The notes beneath the pieces are model-generated. The model saw only the letters and a list, made by a program, of their open reading frames with translations, did not search any database and was not told the origin of the DNA. From positions 186,001-250,000 of the forward strand of contig JALQBC010000014.1 of assembly GCA_023375675.1 (NCBI GenBank): a stretch of 64,000 bases of DNA. The letters are read 5' to 3'. This document shows, piece by piece, positions 25,512-36,115 of the stretch. Source of the DNA: Cytospora piceicola (Eukaryota > Ascomycota > Sordariomycetes > Diaporthales > Cytosporaceae). Position numbers and translations under genes: made by a program. The stretch's first letter is position 1; each line of letters begins with the position of its first letter.

Positions 25512-26452
25512 CTTGACTGGTCGAGCAATTGTATTTACACTGTACGAAATGCAGAGGTGATGAGACGTTGAGGAGTAATGGTGTCTTCGGCGACGGTCTC
25601 GCTTCTCTGGTTTTCTTAAGAAAGGGTAAATGTGAAGAAGAGGTGAGATGAATTGATCGGTGATGTTGACGGAAAGACCTAAGATCTGGGGTATTCTGGG
25701 GCAAGCAATGGGGTTGTGGAGAGCCGAGGCACATGCAATAGTATACACCTGGGCACTGACAGGGATTGTATTGATAATAATACTACCTTGGTACTTACTA
25801 CCGGTACCTCCTTTATCTATTAGGTACTTAAGTACCTAGGTACTCACCTACGTACGTACGTACCTAATTATCTACAAACTTAACCTCATACTCAAGTAGG
25901 TGTATCTCCATGGCAGGAGAGTAACCTTCCCATTCCTCATAAGGCCAAGTATAACCTGGGTGTATCTATATGTTTATTACCTCAATACATTATAGTCTAA
26001 GCATGAACAGCATGATCAGAGCAAGGTCAATATCGTGGAATTCCATTTCTTCCCCTAGTCTATACACAATTGTAGCGGCAATGAACCCGCCTATATTTTG
26101 ACATGACGCTATGAACATGTTCGAAACCATGAGCCACTGCATTATTGGCTCTGGTCGTCCCTCGTGGTTGAAACCTGACTGGAAAGCCGGCCTCTCCATT
26201 ACCGGCAACGACTTGTCGGCGATACCACCAACCTGGCTCTCGCTTTCTCTCTTGAGCCCAGCTTACGGGATGGCGGTTGAAAATGGTACGGCTGCTGCAT
26301 CATCTAGCCCGGATCGCCCACGAAGCGTACCGAGACTGAACCTCGGGGGACCTCTCTTTGCCTATCTGCATGCTGACCTTCGGGTCTGCCCCCAAATCTA
26401 ACAGTCTTCCTCGGTCATCGCGATGGTATCCTGAGAAACGATCGAGTCCCGC
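25512..26452. other. Intergenic between MDR gene promoter and RPA43 3' end
   Basis: Holds the MDR leader, a TACCTAGGTA/ACGTACGTACGT-type short-repeat patch at about 25,800-25,866, and the 3' flank of RPA43. A 72-aa minus-strand frame at 25,990-26,208 looks partly protein-like (MERPAFQSGFNHEGRPEPIM) but has no recognisable relatives or exon context and was not called. Confidence 0.55.
25800..25866. repeat. Palindromic TACCTAGGTA / ACGTACGT patch
   Basis: Overlapping self-complementary motifs (TACCTAGGTA, ACGTACGTACGT and GTACCT/AGGTAC) fill about 65 bp. The same motif family recurs near 15.66, 33.29-33.33, 42.0, 42.25 and 42.4 kb. Confidence 0.75.
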
Positions 26453-27658
26453 TCAAACCAAGTCATCCTTCAGCTTCGTCATGCTGAACTCAGGCAACCT
26501 CATGGTCGGGTACAAGAGCCCACTAGTGTTCTGCCTCGCGCGCCTCGCCTTCTCCGTCTCCCTCTCCTCCGCAACTGCCCTCTTCTCGGCCTCGTCATCC
26601 AGCATGGTTCCCTGCAGACTCAGGTAGGTGAAGTCGCCCGTAGACCCGCTCGAGAAGTTCTTGATGCGGAAGTAAATCTTCCCGCTGACCCGGTCCCCAT
26701 TCTCGTCCACCCAGTGCCCCGAGCTCCGCACCTGGTGCGTATCCGCCGCAGTCTCGCCGTCCTCGCCCTCTCCCGCCGCGCCCGCCTCGCCGTTCTCCGT
26801 GAATGGGTCCTCCTCCGCGGCCGGCTCCTCTTCTGGCACCTCCTCCTCCTCCTCGTCAGGCTGGTCCACCCACGTCCAGCCCCTGGGCAGGCTCCTCCGC
26901 GATATGCTGGCGTTGAACTTCTCAAAGCACACGACGCCGATGTGGCCCTCGCTCTGCAGGTTGATCTCGCCCTCCATCCAGGCGCCCCTCGAGGGGATGA
27001 AGAGGTGCAGGTCGGCGGTGAGCCAGGCGAAGGGCGGCGCGTAGCACTCGACCGACTGCAGCAGCACGGGGGTGTCGTCCGTGGGGGGGTCCCGGGGGTC
27101 GGCGCGCTGCGGCCGGTGCGACAGGTTGACATTCTTGTACTCGAGCAGCACGCCCCGGAACTTGGGCGAGTACCGGTTCAGCATCGGGTCGAGGTACTCG
27201 TGCGCCGTCTTGGTGAGGGGCTCGTCGAAGGAGGCGGGCCAGATGGGCACGCGCTGGGAGAAGGTCTGGGTGAAGAAGGGGTACTCTCTGTCTTTTGGTG
27301 CGGCGGCGGCCTTGCTGCTCGTTGCTGGTGGTGTTGTTGTCTTGGGCCTCTCGGGCAGGGATGGCGACTTGGGTTGCTTGTGTTTCTTCTCCTTCTTGTC
27401 CTCGCTCTTGTGCTTCTTGTGCTTCTTCTCAGGAGATGCGGCCGGTTCGGCGTCGGCGCCGTCATTCTCGACCTCTTCCGACCTCTCCTTCCGCTTCTTC
27501 TCCTTCTTGTCCTTCTTCTTCTCCTTCTTGGCAGAATCGGTCGCCTTTGGCGTCTCGTCTACGGCCATCTTGTCGGCGTCCCCCCCCTCGTCCCTGTGCT
27601 TGCGCTTCGACTTCTTGAGCGGCTTTTCCTCGTGGTCGGAACCCATGTCGGCTGACAT
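26453..27658 (-). CDS. RPA43: DNA-directed RNA polymerase I subunit RPA43
   Basis: A single exon encodes 401 aa. The first ~110 residues are a Lys/Glu/Asp-rich tail with KKEKKKDKKEKKRKER-type stretches, probably nucleolar. The folded part begins near PFFTQTFSQRVPIWPASFDEPL and contains the RPA43 blocks RYSPKFRGVLLEYKNVNL, FAWLTADLHLFIPSRGAWMEGEINLQSEGHIGVVCFEKFNASI and, after an acidic insert, GHWVDENGDRVSGKIYFRIKNF. In the family, Rpa43 with Rpa14 forms the Pol I stalk (Rpb7/Rpb4 equivalent) and contacts Rrn3 for rDNA initiation. The acidic E/A-rich insert between the S1-like strands is long. A 13-bp element shared with the KRE33 promoter lies 93 bp upstream of the ATG. Confidence 0.9.
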   Translation of the reverse strand: MSADMGSDHEEKPLKKSKRKHRDEGGDADKMAVDETPKATDSAKKEKKKDKKEKKRKERSEEVENDGADAEPAASPEKKHKKHKSEDKKEKKHKQPKSPSLPERPKTTTPPATSSKAAAAPKDREYPFFTQTFSQRVPIWPASFDEPLTKTAHEYLDPMLNRYSPKFRGVLLEYKNVNLSHRPQRADPRDPPTDDTPVLLQSVECYAPPFAWLTADLHLFIPSRGAWMEGEINLQSEGHIGVVCFEKFNASISRRSLPRGWTWVDQPDEEEEEVPEEEPAAEEDPFTENGEAGAAGEGEDGETAADTHQVRSSGHWVDENGDRVSGKIYFRIKNFSSGSTGDFTYLSLQGTMLDDEAEKRAVAEERETEKARRARQNTSGLLYPTMRLPEFSMTKLKDDLV

Positions 27659-28482
27659 TATGCGAAATCAGATTCGCGGAGGAGAGGAGTGAAGATCAGT
27701 TTCGACCGACTCGTGGATCGCAAAGGGAGGTTGAGCATGCGACTCTCGTCCTCGAAACTTTTTTTCTGCCGCTGTACAAACTTACCGGGCGATCAGACTC
27801 CGATTGAGACCCCACATAAACCCCACACCGCCCAGCTGGGCGGTAGTCTCGTAACACTTATTTGCATTTCATGTCCATATATCTCAGTTGAAACGAGGAG
27901 GAAATATTATGATCAGGAGGGTGATGACCGTCCAAGAAATGGCTTTTGAACAGATGGGTTTCTATTGTGACATAGACCAAGCCCTGGTTGTCCTTGCCAA
28001 ATAAGGGCTGGTAGACGGAACTGCTCCCGTTAGTGAGGATCGGCCACCGCTCTCAAGGAAGACTGCCCATGTGGATATCGAAGTAGTATGTACATTTTGA
28101 TTCTCACTTCATAATTCTATCTATGTATATGTAGTGGTTTCGATGGAATCTGAAGTTGCCTTCTTGAACTGTTTCCGCATACAGTCCCAGCTCTCACCCC
28201 AGCCTGGTTGACCGTGGGCACAGAGGCTTGTCTCGCGTCTCCTACCTGGGCGACTTCTGTTCGAGTTTGAACGGCTGCTCAGATAGCTACTCGCGTCCTT
28301 TCACCTCATTGATTGTGCCAATGGGGAGCGCCGATGTTCACATCATGAGACCGTGTCCAGCCGGGCTGTCAACAAGCCGGACTGGCGGTAGACAGGACGC
28401 CATCCTGGTGATTGGGTCGACCGCAAAGACAAACGGCGGACAGTCGTAGGTAGGATTAGTATTCCCATACTCGAATGTATCT
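27659..28482. other. RPA43 promoter and TMA23 3' flank
   Basis: 824 bp with no gene. The RPA43-proximal part holds the shared 13-bp element; the remainder is unremarkable. Confidence 0.55.
27751..27763 (-). promoter_or_regulatory. Shared 13-bp element AAAAAGTTTCGAG upstream of RPA43
   Basis: On the coding strand the sequence AAAAAGTTTCGAG sits 93 bp before the RPA43 ATG. The identical 13-mer in the same orientation sits 87 bp before the KRE33 ATG (53174-53186). Both genes serve ribosome production. A regulatory role is inferred from this coincidence alone. Confidence 0.45.
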
Positions 28483-29193
28483 TCAGCCCCCGTTGACCTT
28501 GCGACGCTTCTCCTTCTCTTCTCTTTGTTTCCTCTTTGCCTCTTTCTTCGCTCGACGTTCCTCTTTTGTTTCGGCGGCAGTGGCCTTCTTGCCACTCTTC
28601 TTCTTGTCGTCGGTCGGTTTTTTATCCTTCTTCGATTTGTCCTTGGTCTTCAGTGACGCCGAATCACTGGCGGAGGCAGCCTTCTTTGCCCGCTTCTCGG
28701 CCTTCCTCAGTCTCCTGGCCTCCCTTTCGGTCTTTCTCCTCCTCTTTGCCTCCTTCCTTGCTCTCTTCTCCGCCTTCGTCTCCTTCCTGGCAGGTGGTGC
28801 CACCTCCGCCTCGGGCGTCGTATCCGTCGACTCGCCCTCCGTGTTCGGCTTGACCGTGCCCTGCAGCAGACCACCGCTCACGAAGCATGCGTAGAGGGCG
28901 TTCGCGCCGCTGTATTTGCCCGCGCCCACGGTGAGCAGGCCGGCCAGCTTGGTGTTCTCCTTGGTCTGCACGACGCTGGTCTTGCCGGAGGTGTCGAGGC
29001 TCTTCAGCTGCTCGTCGAACGCGTTCAGCCACCACTGGTCGCTCGTGACGTGGTTCTTGCGCCCGATGCCGAGGGTGTTGTTCTTCCGCGAAACGAGGAT
29101 GGGTTTTGCCAGGCCGATCGTGTCGTCGGTCTTGTGCAGCGAGTGGCCGGAGCCCCGCCAGCCTTGGGATTTGAGGAGGGCGGAAGCGTCCAT
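28483..29193 (-). CDS. TMA23: Ribosome biogenesis protein TMA23
   Basis: A single exon encodes 236 aa. The N-terminus MDASALLKSQGWRGSGHSLH is a G-patch-like start, followed by GLAKPILVSRKNNTLGIGRK and SDQWWLNAFDEQLKSLD, which match the yeast Tma23 pattern. The middle contains LAGLLTVGAGKYSGANALYACFV. The C-terminal half is almost entirely Lys/Arg/Glu/Ala (repeated KRARKEAKRRRK-type blocks), a likely nucleolar signal and RNA-binding coiled region. Yeast Tma23 is a nucleolar protein needed for small-subunit processing. Neighbours RPA43 (downstream) and KRE33 (20 kb away) also belong to ribosome biogenesis. The shared 13-bp element of those two is not present in exact form here; TTTCGAA occurs in its promoter. 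Confidence 0.82.
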   Translation of the reverse strand: MDASALLKSQGWRGSGHSLHKTDDTIGLAKPILVSRKNNTLGIGRKNHVTSDQWWLNAFDEQLKSLDTSGKTSVVQTKENTKLAGLLTVGAGKYSGANALYACFVSGGLLQGTVKPNTEGESTDTTPEAEVAPPARKETKAEKRARKEAKRRRKTEREARRLRKAEKRAKKAASASDSASLKTKDKSKKDKKPTDDKKKSGKKATAAETKEERRAKKEAKRKQREEKEKRRKVNGG

Positions 29194-29961
29194 GGTTGGA
29201 CTTATTTCGAGGAGACTGATGGAGAGGAATTAGCCAGTACGGCGGCTCGTACTGGATCCTGTTATAATTTGGGCGTGAAGGGAATTGTCATGTCGTCGGT
29301 TGGGGCAGGATTTCTCAGGGAAGGCGTTCAAGCGTCAGTCAACCCCAAAAAGCCAAAAGGTTCGAAATGCTGCGAGTCGAGAAGAAAATTTAGTGGAGCG
29401 TCCCCGGATAACGGGATTAGATAAGCATCCGATACCGACTTATACACACTCAATTCATGTTGTAACACAGCTTAGTAGAGACAACAAGCCAATTACTCAC
29501 TCCGATCGGATAGGAAAGTTGACTTATTGACCTAGCTTAGGTGTTCATCGCCTTGGGCTTCAGGCACACTATCTGCTGGATCTCCTGTTCAATTGTGCTG
29601 TGTAAGCCGCGGTTGGCTAAACAAGGTGTAATGGGATCCAAATCGTCCGGCTCACGGCTCACGGCTCACGGTCACCGCCATACGCTTTGCGGGCCCCATC
29701 TGATCCTTCTCACCATTTCGGAGTAAGACTGGGTCAGAGCGGAGCAGACAGCACTACCGTGAGGCTCTATGAGCATACAACTGACAGGATGTATGGAGTA
29801 ACAGCTTTCAGCAGCTATGGATTCCAACCGGGCAAGCTGCAGATAAAAACTCTAGGCATCGAGTCCAGATGCAGGACGATCAGTCTCTCACCGAAAGCTG
29901 ACGACTAAAAAGCAGGTCTCCCCCAGAACGAGGATAATATTCGCGGGAAGCGCTGCGAACC
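29194..29961. other. Divergent promoter region TMA23 / membrane protein
   Basis: 768 bp between two divergent start codons. It includes three tandem CTCACGG units at about 29,650-29,670. No named factor site was recognised. Confidence 0.55.
29649..29670. repeat. (CTCACGG)3 tandem repeat
   Basis: Three perfect 7-bp units in tandem in the divergent promoter region. Confidence 0.8.
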
Positions 29962-31993
29962 ATGGGCATAAAGCCAACCCAGGCTTCCGAAAGTCAGATA
30001 ATTGACTCAGCAATCGAACTTCATGGCACCGCCACAGCCTCTCAACCAGTTGGCTCGGAGGGGGCCCAGCGACATTCCATCCGCAGGAAACCAATCTCGT
30101 GGTCAAAAGATGAAGTCGCCGACAGCACAGGGCCGACCTCAGCCCCGGACACCCCATCTACTTCTCAGCCTCTGATGTCCTCGGACAATGCTACCGAATA
30201 CAAGAAGCTGCAAGAGTCGCCTACAGAGGCGTCGACAGTCTCGGAGGATGCGTCCATATTTCACCACACCGGCGGCAGTGAGAGATACCTGGCACCTAAG
30301 CAGCTCAAGCCACTGACAAACACGCAAATCTCGTTACTTCTCGTGGAGCTTCTCACCGTCTCGGCCATATTCATCAGCGGTCTCAAGGGGCTCACGATGC
30401 TACCACACTTGGACATTTTCTCTGTCCCACCGATTGACCAAGACTGTGGAGGCTATAGCGTGCCGTCGGTAGAAAGGAGTTTCTACGTCAACTTGCAGAT
30501 CGTGAAGAACCTGTCCTTCACAAGAGCGAAACTCCTGGACTTAGGGTGGGATACCGTCATCGGCCAAGGAGGAAGGTATCTTCACGGCTGGGTCCTCTAT
30601 CAAGTCGCCGCAAGCCAGCTCGCCTGGATGATGGAGTACACGGCCGTCCCGTACCACTTCCAAATCAACCTGTTATTTTCTACGGTCTCTCTCCCGTCGC
30701 TCTGGTCAACAATACGGTTCCTGTCTCTGAAACGACCCGCCAGGACAGTATTCTCTGCTATCTGGTTCCTCCTCTCCATTTCGTACATCCTTGCTTTTTC
30801 ATCCATATGGAACGCAGCAACAGGATACTTGAACCCGAGCATCCCTGCGTATCGCATGCCGGACCAGACTTATGTCACTATCCACTCGGAGAGCTTAAGA
30901 CTGTGTATGACCGTCGACACAGAGAGAACAAATGGTACCGTGCCGGCTATCGTGCCTGGGCCACAAATAGGAGAGCTTGCCAATTCTCTGTCGGAAATTT
31001 CTAGCTATTCTGTACCCCTGTCCAGGAATGGCTCGGATGACTGGAAGAATTTAATCACATGTGAGCAAAACGAAGAATCCTACGGACAAGCTGGCGGCTT
31101 ACAGTTTACTAGATTTTGAGACCAAGTGGATTATACAGAGCTTCTTCGAACATGCAGCATCTGTTGACATGGTGAACCAAACAGCGGACTTCAACGACTA
31201 CAATTATAGATACGTGGAGGAATACGGTGGTATACGCATGCCGAGGTTCTCCCGCCCACGCCACGAGATTGCAGGACTGTATCACGAGTTCACGGGCTTT
31301 CAACTCCCTGGTGTCGGCCAGGATCCGAAGTTTGAAAACGGAACAGACGCGCCGTGGTTCAACATGACATTTGTGTTGGACCCATCAATCAACATGAGCG
31401 GAACGGATCCGGGCGAGGACCTAGAACCCATGCCCTACAACTCGACGCTGTGGTTCAACGGCTCGGCCATCGCCCTCGACGCACCGTTCCTCTCCCTGCC
31501 CGCAAATCAGAGCGACTGTGATTGGTTCTCATATGTGGGCCCATGTCTGTGCTATAGGGATGCGCTCCTGACGACGGACTTCCGCGAAGATAACAACGCA
31601 AACCTCATCTGCATAAGCGAGGAGGGCTACGTCTGGGGCTTTTCAAGCATAATGATGCTGGTCGGCATCATCCTCGAGGTCTGCTGGATGCTAGGGTGCT
31701 TCGGAATGTGGTTAGACGTGCACATCAACAGCACGTTGTTCAGGATGAACCGGCCGAGCTCGGGGAGGGTGAGGAACATCCTCGACGTCGCAGGTGCTAT
31801 ACAGAGGGACTTGGGCGAGGACACGGGTGCCTATAAAGACGGTGAACTGAAGAAGGCGCTGGCCAAATGCCCGCCTGTCGGGTTTGAGGTCGATGGCAGC
31901 GGCAAGGTTGATCGCATCGCCATTGTCTCGATGCCGGGGGTTCGGAGACGACGCAGCCGGGTCAGGATAGAATCCAGTAGGCTGTACGCATAA
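29962..31993 (+). CDS. Multi-pass membrane protein of unknown function
   Basis: Two exons (29962-31060, 31113-31993) with a 52-bp intron (GTGAGC donor, ACTAG acceptor) encode 659 aa. Residues 1-115 are polar and probably cytosolic. Hydrophobic segments are visible at about 122-146, 208-228, 234-254 and 262-284, followed by a large loop of about 250 residues rich in N-glycosylation sequons and with scattered cysteines (for example DCDWF...CLCYRDALL). A last hydrophobic segment lies at about 540-565 (SIMMLVGIILEVCWMLGCF), then a basic tail. This topology (cytosolic tail, four helices, large lumenal or extracellular domain, fifth helix) recalls orphan integral membrane proteins of filamentous ascomycetes. 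No transporter or enzyme motif was recognised. The acceptor was chosen because it keeps frame; a nearby CAG does not. Confidence 0.75.
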
Positions 31994-32403
31994 GCGGGGT
32001 CGAGCGGCACAGAAACATGTACTACTTACTCGTGTCTGGCCTGAAGAGCTCTACTGCCATTTTGAGTGATTCGGGGGAATAAATGGAAAGAATAAAAATA
32101 AAAAACAAGAAGGAAAAAAACCACCCAGCGGGCGTTGGTAGTCAAATTTGTCCTAATTTCCCTCCGGGTTCCTCCGTTCGCGTCAGCGGCCTTGGCTCCG
32201 GCCAACCCGGCCTCGAGCGGGCGCCGGTCCAGCTGAGCTGCTGAGGAACCGAGTTGCCACGAGAGTCTCAGAAAATGTCTTGACGTGGGGGCGGAAGGGT
32301 CCAATTAAAGTGCAGCCCGGCATAGACAAGTCGGACCGGCACCACGGTTTCGGGTTCAATGGAGGAAAAAGGTCTTATTAAACAATATGGCAGCACAGCA
32401 CGT

Positions 32404-32537
32404 CAAGACAACAACAACAACAACAATCCATAGTAACAGCAACGACGATACCATCAAGATCATCATCAAGATCATCATCATCATCATCATCATCATCATT
32501 CTCCATTCATCCATCCATCCATATCCATCCACCCATA
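32404..32537. repeat. Cluster of ACA, ATC and CATC microsatellites
   Basis: Successive (ACA)n, (ATC)n and (CATC)n tracts run over about 130 bp with short unique spacers. Confidence 0.85.
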
Positions 32538-32837
32538 TATGTGGGATGGTTAGATATGTACTACAGTAGAGATTCGGGCGGAGATTACAAGAACCCCGAG
32601 ATTTAGACGGTTCGGAGGGATCGGCAAGTGGGCAGTGCGCGTCAAAGCAAGCCACCGATATCATCATCACGAGCCTTTTTGAGGACGAACGGGCGGGATA
32701 GGCGCCCTTCCCGGTGGGCTGGGAAAGTTCCGAAGTTCGTGGGACAAGTTTTTTGACAACCTTGGAAGTCTTGTGTGTACTATGTACAGTACTATGTACA
32801 AAGTCCGTCTACAAGTCTGCCTTGTGTCAGACTTGCA

Positions 32838-33155
32838 TTAGGCCTTGCCAACAGGCGTGATTGGCTTGTTGTTTTTTTCTCCTTCCCCTTCCTTCAGAAC
32901 CCCGCGAGAGGTCACAGGGCGGTTGGGCGTCTTGTATGCAACCACTGCAACCTTAGGAGGCGGCTCAGCGGCGGCGCGGTAATGCAGGGACGGCCTGGGT
33001 TCAGGGGCGGGAACAAATGATGAAGATGAAGAGACAGCCAGTCCCCGGAAGTTCCGGGAACAGCAACAGGTTTGCAGTTCTCGGTGCCCATCCTTCTCTT
33101 TGTTTGCCTTGCCTGGTTGTTTGTTTTTTTTGTTTGTCTGAGCTTTGTAATACAT
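32838..33155 (-). CDS. Possible small protein, weak candidate
   Basis: An ATG-started frame of 105 codons. The second half (VPAPEPRPSLHYRAAAEPPP onward, ending TPVGKA) uses codons with G/C third positions like the real genes here; the first half is Lys/Asn/Gln-rich. There is no signal peptide, domain or recognisable relative. It could be a short gene, a terminal exon or chance. Confidence 0.22.
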   Translation of the reverse strand: MYYKAQTNKKNKQPGKANKEKDGHRELQTCCCSRNFRGLAVSSSSSFVPAPEPRPSLHYRAAAEPPPKVAVVAYKTPNRPVTSRGVLKEGEGEKNNKPITPVGKA

Positions 33156-33285
33156 GTCTACTCAAGTACCTACTGTGTTTAAGTAAGTAGGTGGCCACTA
33201 CAACGCTCACATTATTAATACCCACGTACACATGGATACTCGAAGGCGTCCAAGTCCGAGGCGGCCTTGTTACTCCATCCGTGTA

Positions 33286-33330
33286 GACTAGGTACCTAGG
33301 TACTTCATATATGCGTATCTACCTAGGTAC
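33286..33330. repeat. TACCTAGGTA palindromic motif cluster
   Basis: Several overlapping copies of the self-complementary TACCTAGGTA motif in about 45 bp, as also found at 25.8 and 42.0-42.45 kb. Confidence 0.75.
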
Positions 33331-34052
33331 CCAAGCAGCCGAGTACACTAAATAATATTGTTGGTACGGCCAACCGAGGCCTGATCCTTCACAGGATTCA
33401 CGAGGCCAGAAGAGAGACCGTGAGACAGGGCCCATAACTATCTCATGTACTCCATAGTCCACCTTTAAACCCGACCAGCCAACTGTTCCCGGTCAGGATT
33501 GATCCAAAAACCACCACAGTAAATAAATCTCGGCTCTCCTCGCCGGTTCGCAGGTGTCAAAAAGATCCATTGCGTCACATAAAGACCCACTTACAACTTA
33601 TACTGAATCAATATCTGTAAGTACTATGTATCTATCCAGTACTAGCCGATCTGATACTGACCCGGAAGCACGGCAAAAGAACAGGGTAAAAGGTCATCTG
33701 GGTTGGCTCTTCCAGCTCTTACCTCACTTTGCATATTCTTACATCCCTACACATAACAATCCTTCATGGCTGCTTATACTCTAGTATCACATTGATTTTT
33801 TTCTTCTTCCCTCCAACAACATACTTGAGTTTGCATAAGCATGGTGGCTTAGTATTAGACTTATTTCTTCTTATTGTAGCCTCCTCCCCAGTTTGCTCAC
33901 TCTCATCCTCCTCCTTAACGTCGGCCTCCAGCCTCTACCAGGATCTGATCAAACTACCAAGCTTCTCATTTTCTCATCCTTATTTTATTTCATATTGCTA
34001 CGGCTGCCTCGATATCTGTTACATATCATCGACGAATTATCCATCTACAGTC

Positions 34053-36115
34053 ATGGCGGCCATGGCCACATATGCACTGCAAGTGGTCGCGTGCCTCCTC
34101 CTCTCCACTGCTCCCAACAACATCCTCGCTTCCGCCAGCCTTCTCCCACCGCAATCCGAGAGGGCTGTCGCCGATGTCGCCCTCGAGGTCGCCAGAGCAC
34201 TTCCCAACTCTCCCAGTGGCGGCTACGCCCCAGGCTACGTAGACTGCCCGTCAACGCGCCCGACCATCCGCAGCGCGGGATCCCTCAGCGACGATGAGAC
34301 CGAGTGGCTCACCAAGCGGCGCGCGGCCACTGTGCAGCCCATGGCCGACTTCATGAGCAGGGCCAACATCACCGGCTTCGACGGCGCCTCATACATCAAC
34401 GGCCTGAGCGACAACACCACCGCCCTGCCCAACATCGGTATCGCCATGTCCGGCGGCGGCTACCGCGCCCTGATGAACGGCGCCGGCTTCATCGCCGCCG
34501 CCGACGAGAGGAACCCCGGCTCCACCGACGCCGGCGGCATCGGCGGCCTGCTGCAGGCCTCGACCTACGTGGCCGGGCTCTCGGGCGCCGGCTGGCTCGT
34601 GGGCTCCATCTACGGCAACAACTTCAGCACCATCCTGAGCCTGCGCGACGTCTGGAAGTTCGACAGGAGCATCTTCGAGGGCCCCGAGCAGGTCGGCCTG
34701 TCCATCCTCAACACGGTCGAGTACTGGAACGACGTCGCGGACCAAGTCTCGGCCAAGGCCGATGCGGGCTTCGACGGGTCCATCACCGACTACTGGGGGC
34801 GGGCGCTGTCGTACCAGCTGATCAACGCGACGGATGGCGGCCCGGCCTACACCTTCAGCTCTATCGCCCTGGACGAGAACCTCATCAGTGGGTCTATCCC
34901 CATGCCCATCCTCGTGGCTGACGGCCGAGCCCCCGGAACCACGATTGTCAGCCTGAACGCGACCAACTATGAGATCAACCCCTGGGAGATGGGCTCCTTC
35001 GACCCCACCGTGTACGGCTTCGCGCCGACCAAGTACCTGGCCTCCAACTTCTCGGGCGGTGTGGTCCCCGACGATGGCAAATGTGTGGAGGGTTTCGACA
35101 ACGTTGGCTATATGTTGGGCACCAGCAGCACGCTGTTCAACGACTTCCTCACCGAGAACATCACGAACTACGTGGACGTGCCCACGGTTGTGGTCGACGC
35201 CATTGAGGCCATCGCGTCCTCGGTCGAGTGAGTGCACATGAGAACACCCCTCCCTTCACCTGACTGTCAAGGCGTTTTCCTTCTAACACCATGCCCTCTT
35301 TTAGCTCCGCCGACAACGACGTCGCCCAGTGGGTCCCCAACCCCTTCATGGGCTGGAAGAACGCCACGAACCCCTCGGCGCACAACATCGAGCTGTCCCT
35401 CGTCGACGGCGGCGAGGACCTCCAGAACATCCCCCTGACGCCGCTCATCCAGCCCGTCCGCGCCCTGGACGTCATCTTCGCCGTCGACAGCAGCGCCGAC
35501 ACGGACTACTACTGGCCCAACGCGACGGCCCTCCGCGCGAGCTACGACCGCAGCGCCGGCGACATCGCCAACGGGACCCTCTTCCCGCCCGTCCCCGACG
35601 CCAACACGTTCGTGAACCTGGGCCTCAACAACCGCCCCACCTTCTTCGGCTGCGACGCCTCCAACTTCACCATCGCGGACCCCGCCTCCCAGGCCGTCCC
35701 GCCCCTGATCGTCTACATCCCCAACGCGCCCTACAACGTCGAGTCCAACGTGTCCACCTTCACCGATAGCTACGCCGACGACCTGCGCAACGCCATCATC
35801 CTCAACGGCCTCAACGTCGCCACCCAGGGCAACGGCACCGTCGACGCCGAGTGGCCCGCCTGCGTCGCCTGCGCCGTCCTCAGCCGCAGCTTCAACCGCA
35901 CCGGCACCGCCGTCCCCGACCAGTGCGCCTCGTGCTTCGAGCGCTACTGCTGGAACGGCACCCTCGACACCTCCGAGCCCGGCCCCTACGAGCCCGCCTA
36001 CAAGCTGGACAAGGACGAAATCAGCGTCCTCTCGGCGGGCGCCCGCGCGTTCGGCGGCGGCGCCGGCGCCCTGGCGCTTGCTGTCGTCGGCTGCGTCTCT
36101 TTCTTGATGATCTGA
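34053..36115 (+). CDS. PLB1: Lysophospholipase (phospholipase B), secreted and probably GPI-anchored
   Basis: Two exons (34053-35227, 35305-36115) around a 77-bp intron with a TTCTAAC branch site encode 661 aa. It removes fatty acids from (lyso)phospholipids at the cell surface. The signal peptide is [20 protein letters not shown]. The cPLA2-like catalytic core has Ser133 in [10 protein letters not shown] with Arg136 beside it, and Asp426 in [14 protein letters not shown]. There are many N-glycosylation sequons. The C-terminus ends in a hydrophobic stretch ([16 protein letters not shown]) after a small-residue region, as expected for a GPI signal. Six cysteines cluster near [12 protein letters not shown] and [12 protein letters not shown]. 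The first in-frame ATG was used; the open frame continues upstream only without an ATG. Confidence 0.95.

Larger units (their letters stand above)
31994..34052. other. Intergenic with microsatellites and pyrimidine-rich leader of phospholipase gene
   Basis: Contains ACA, ATC and CATC microsatellites at 32,404-32,537 and TACCTAGGTA-type palindromic sequence at 33,286-33,330. The last 250 bp before 34,053 are C/T-rich, as in the leader of a well-expressed fungal gene. A 105-aa minus-strand frame at 32,838-33,155 is listed as a weak candidate. Confidence 0.55.

Noticed and set aside
25990..26208. 72-codon minus-strand frame with a hydrophobic stretch
   Set aside because: No relative, no upstream exon with good splice sites, and flanked by stops. 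Insufficient support.
26300..26452. Open frame continuing for about 50 codons after the RPA43 stop
   Set aside because: Considered as stop-codon readthrough. The stop context (TGA GCG) is not the efficient TGA CTA type and the extension has no targeting signal, so it is taken as 3' UTR.
26714..27655. 313-codon plus-strand open frame
   Set aside because: Antisense to RPA43; leucine/arginine repeats mirror its acidic and lysine-rich stretches.
33729..34052. In-frame upstream extension of the phospholipase gene
   Set aside because: It starts with TTG, has no ATG before 34053, and would bury the signal peptide. The C/T-rich sequence fits a leader.
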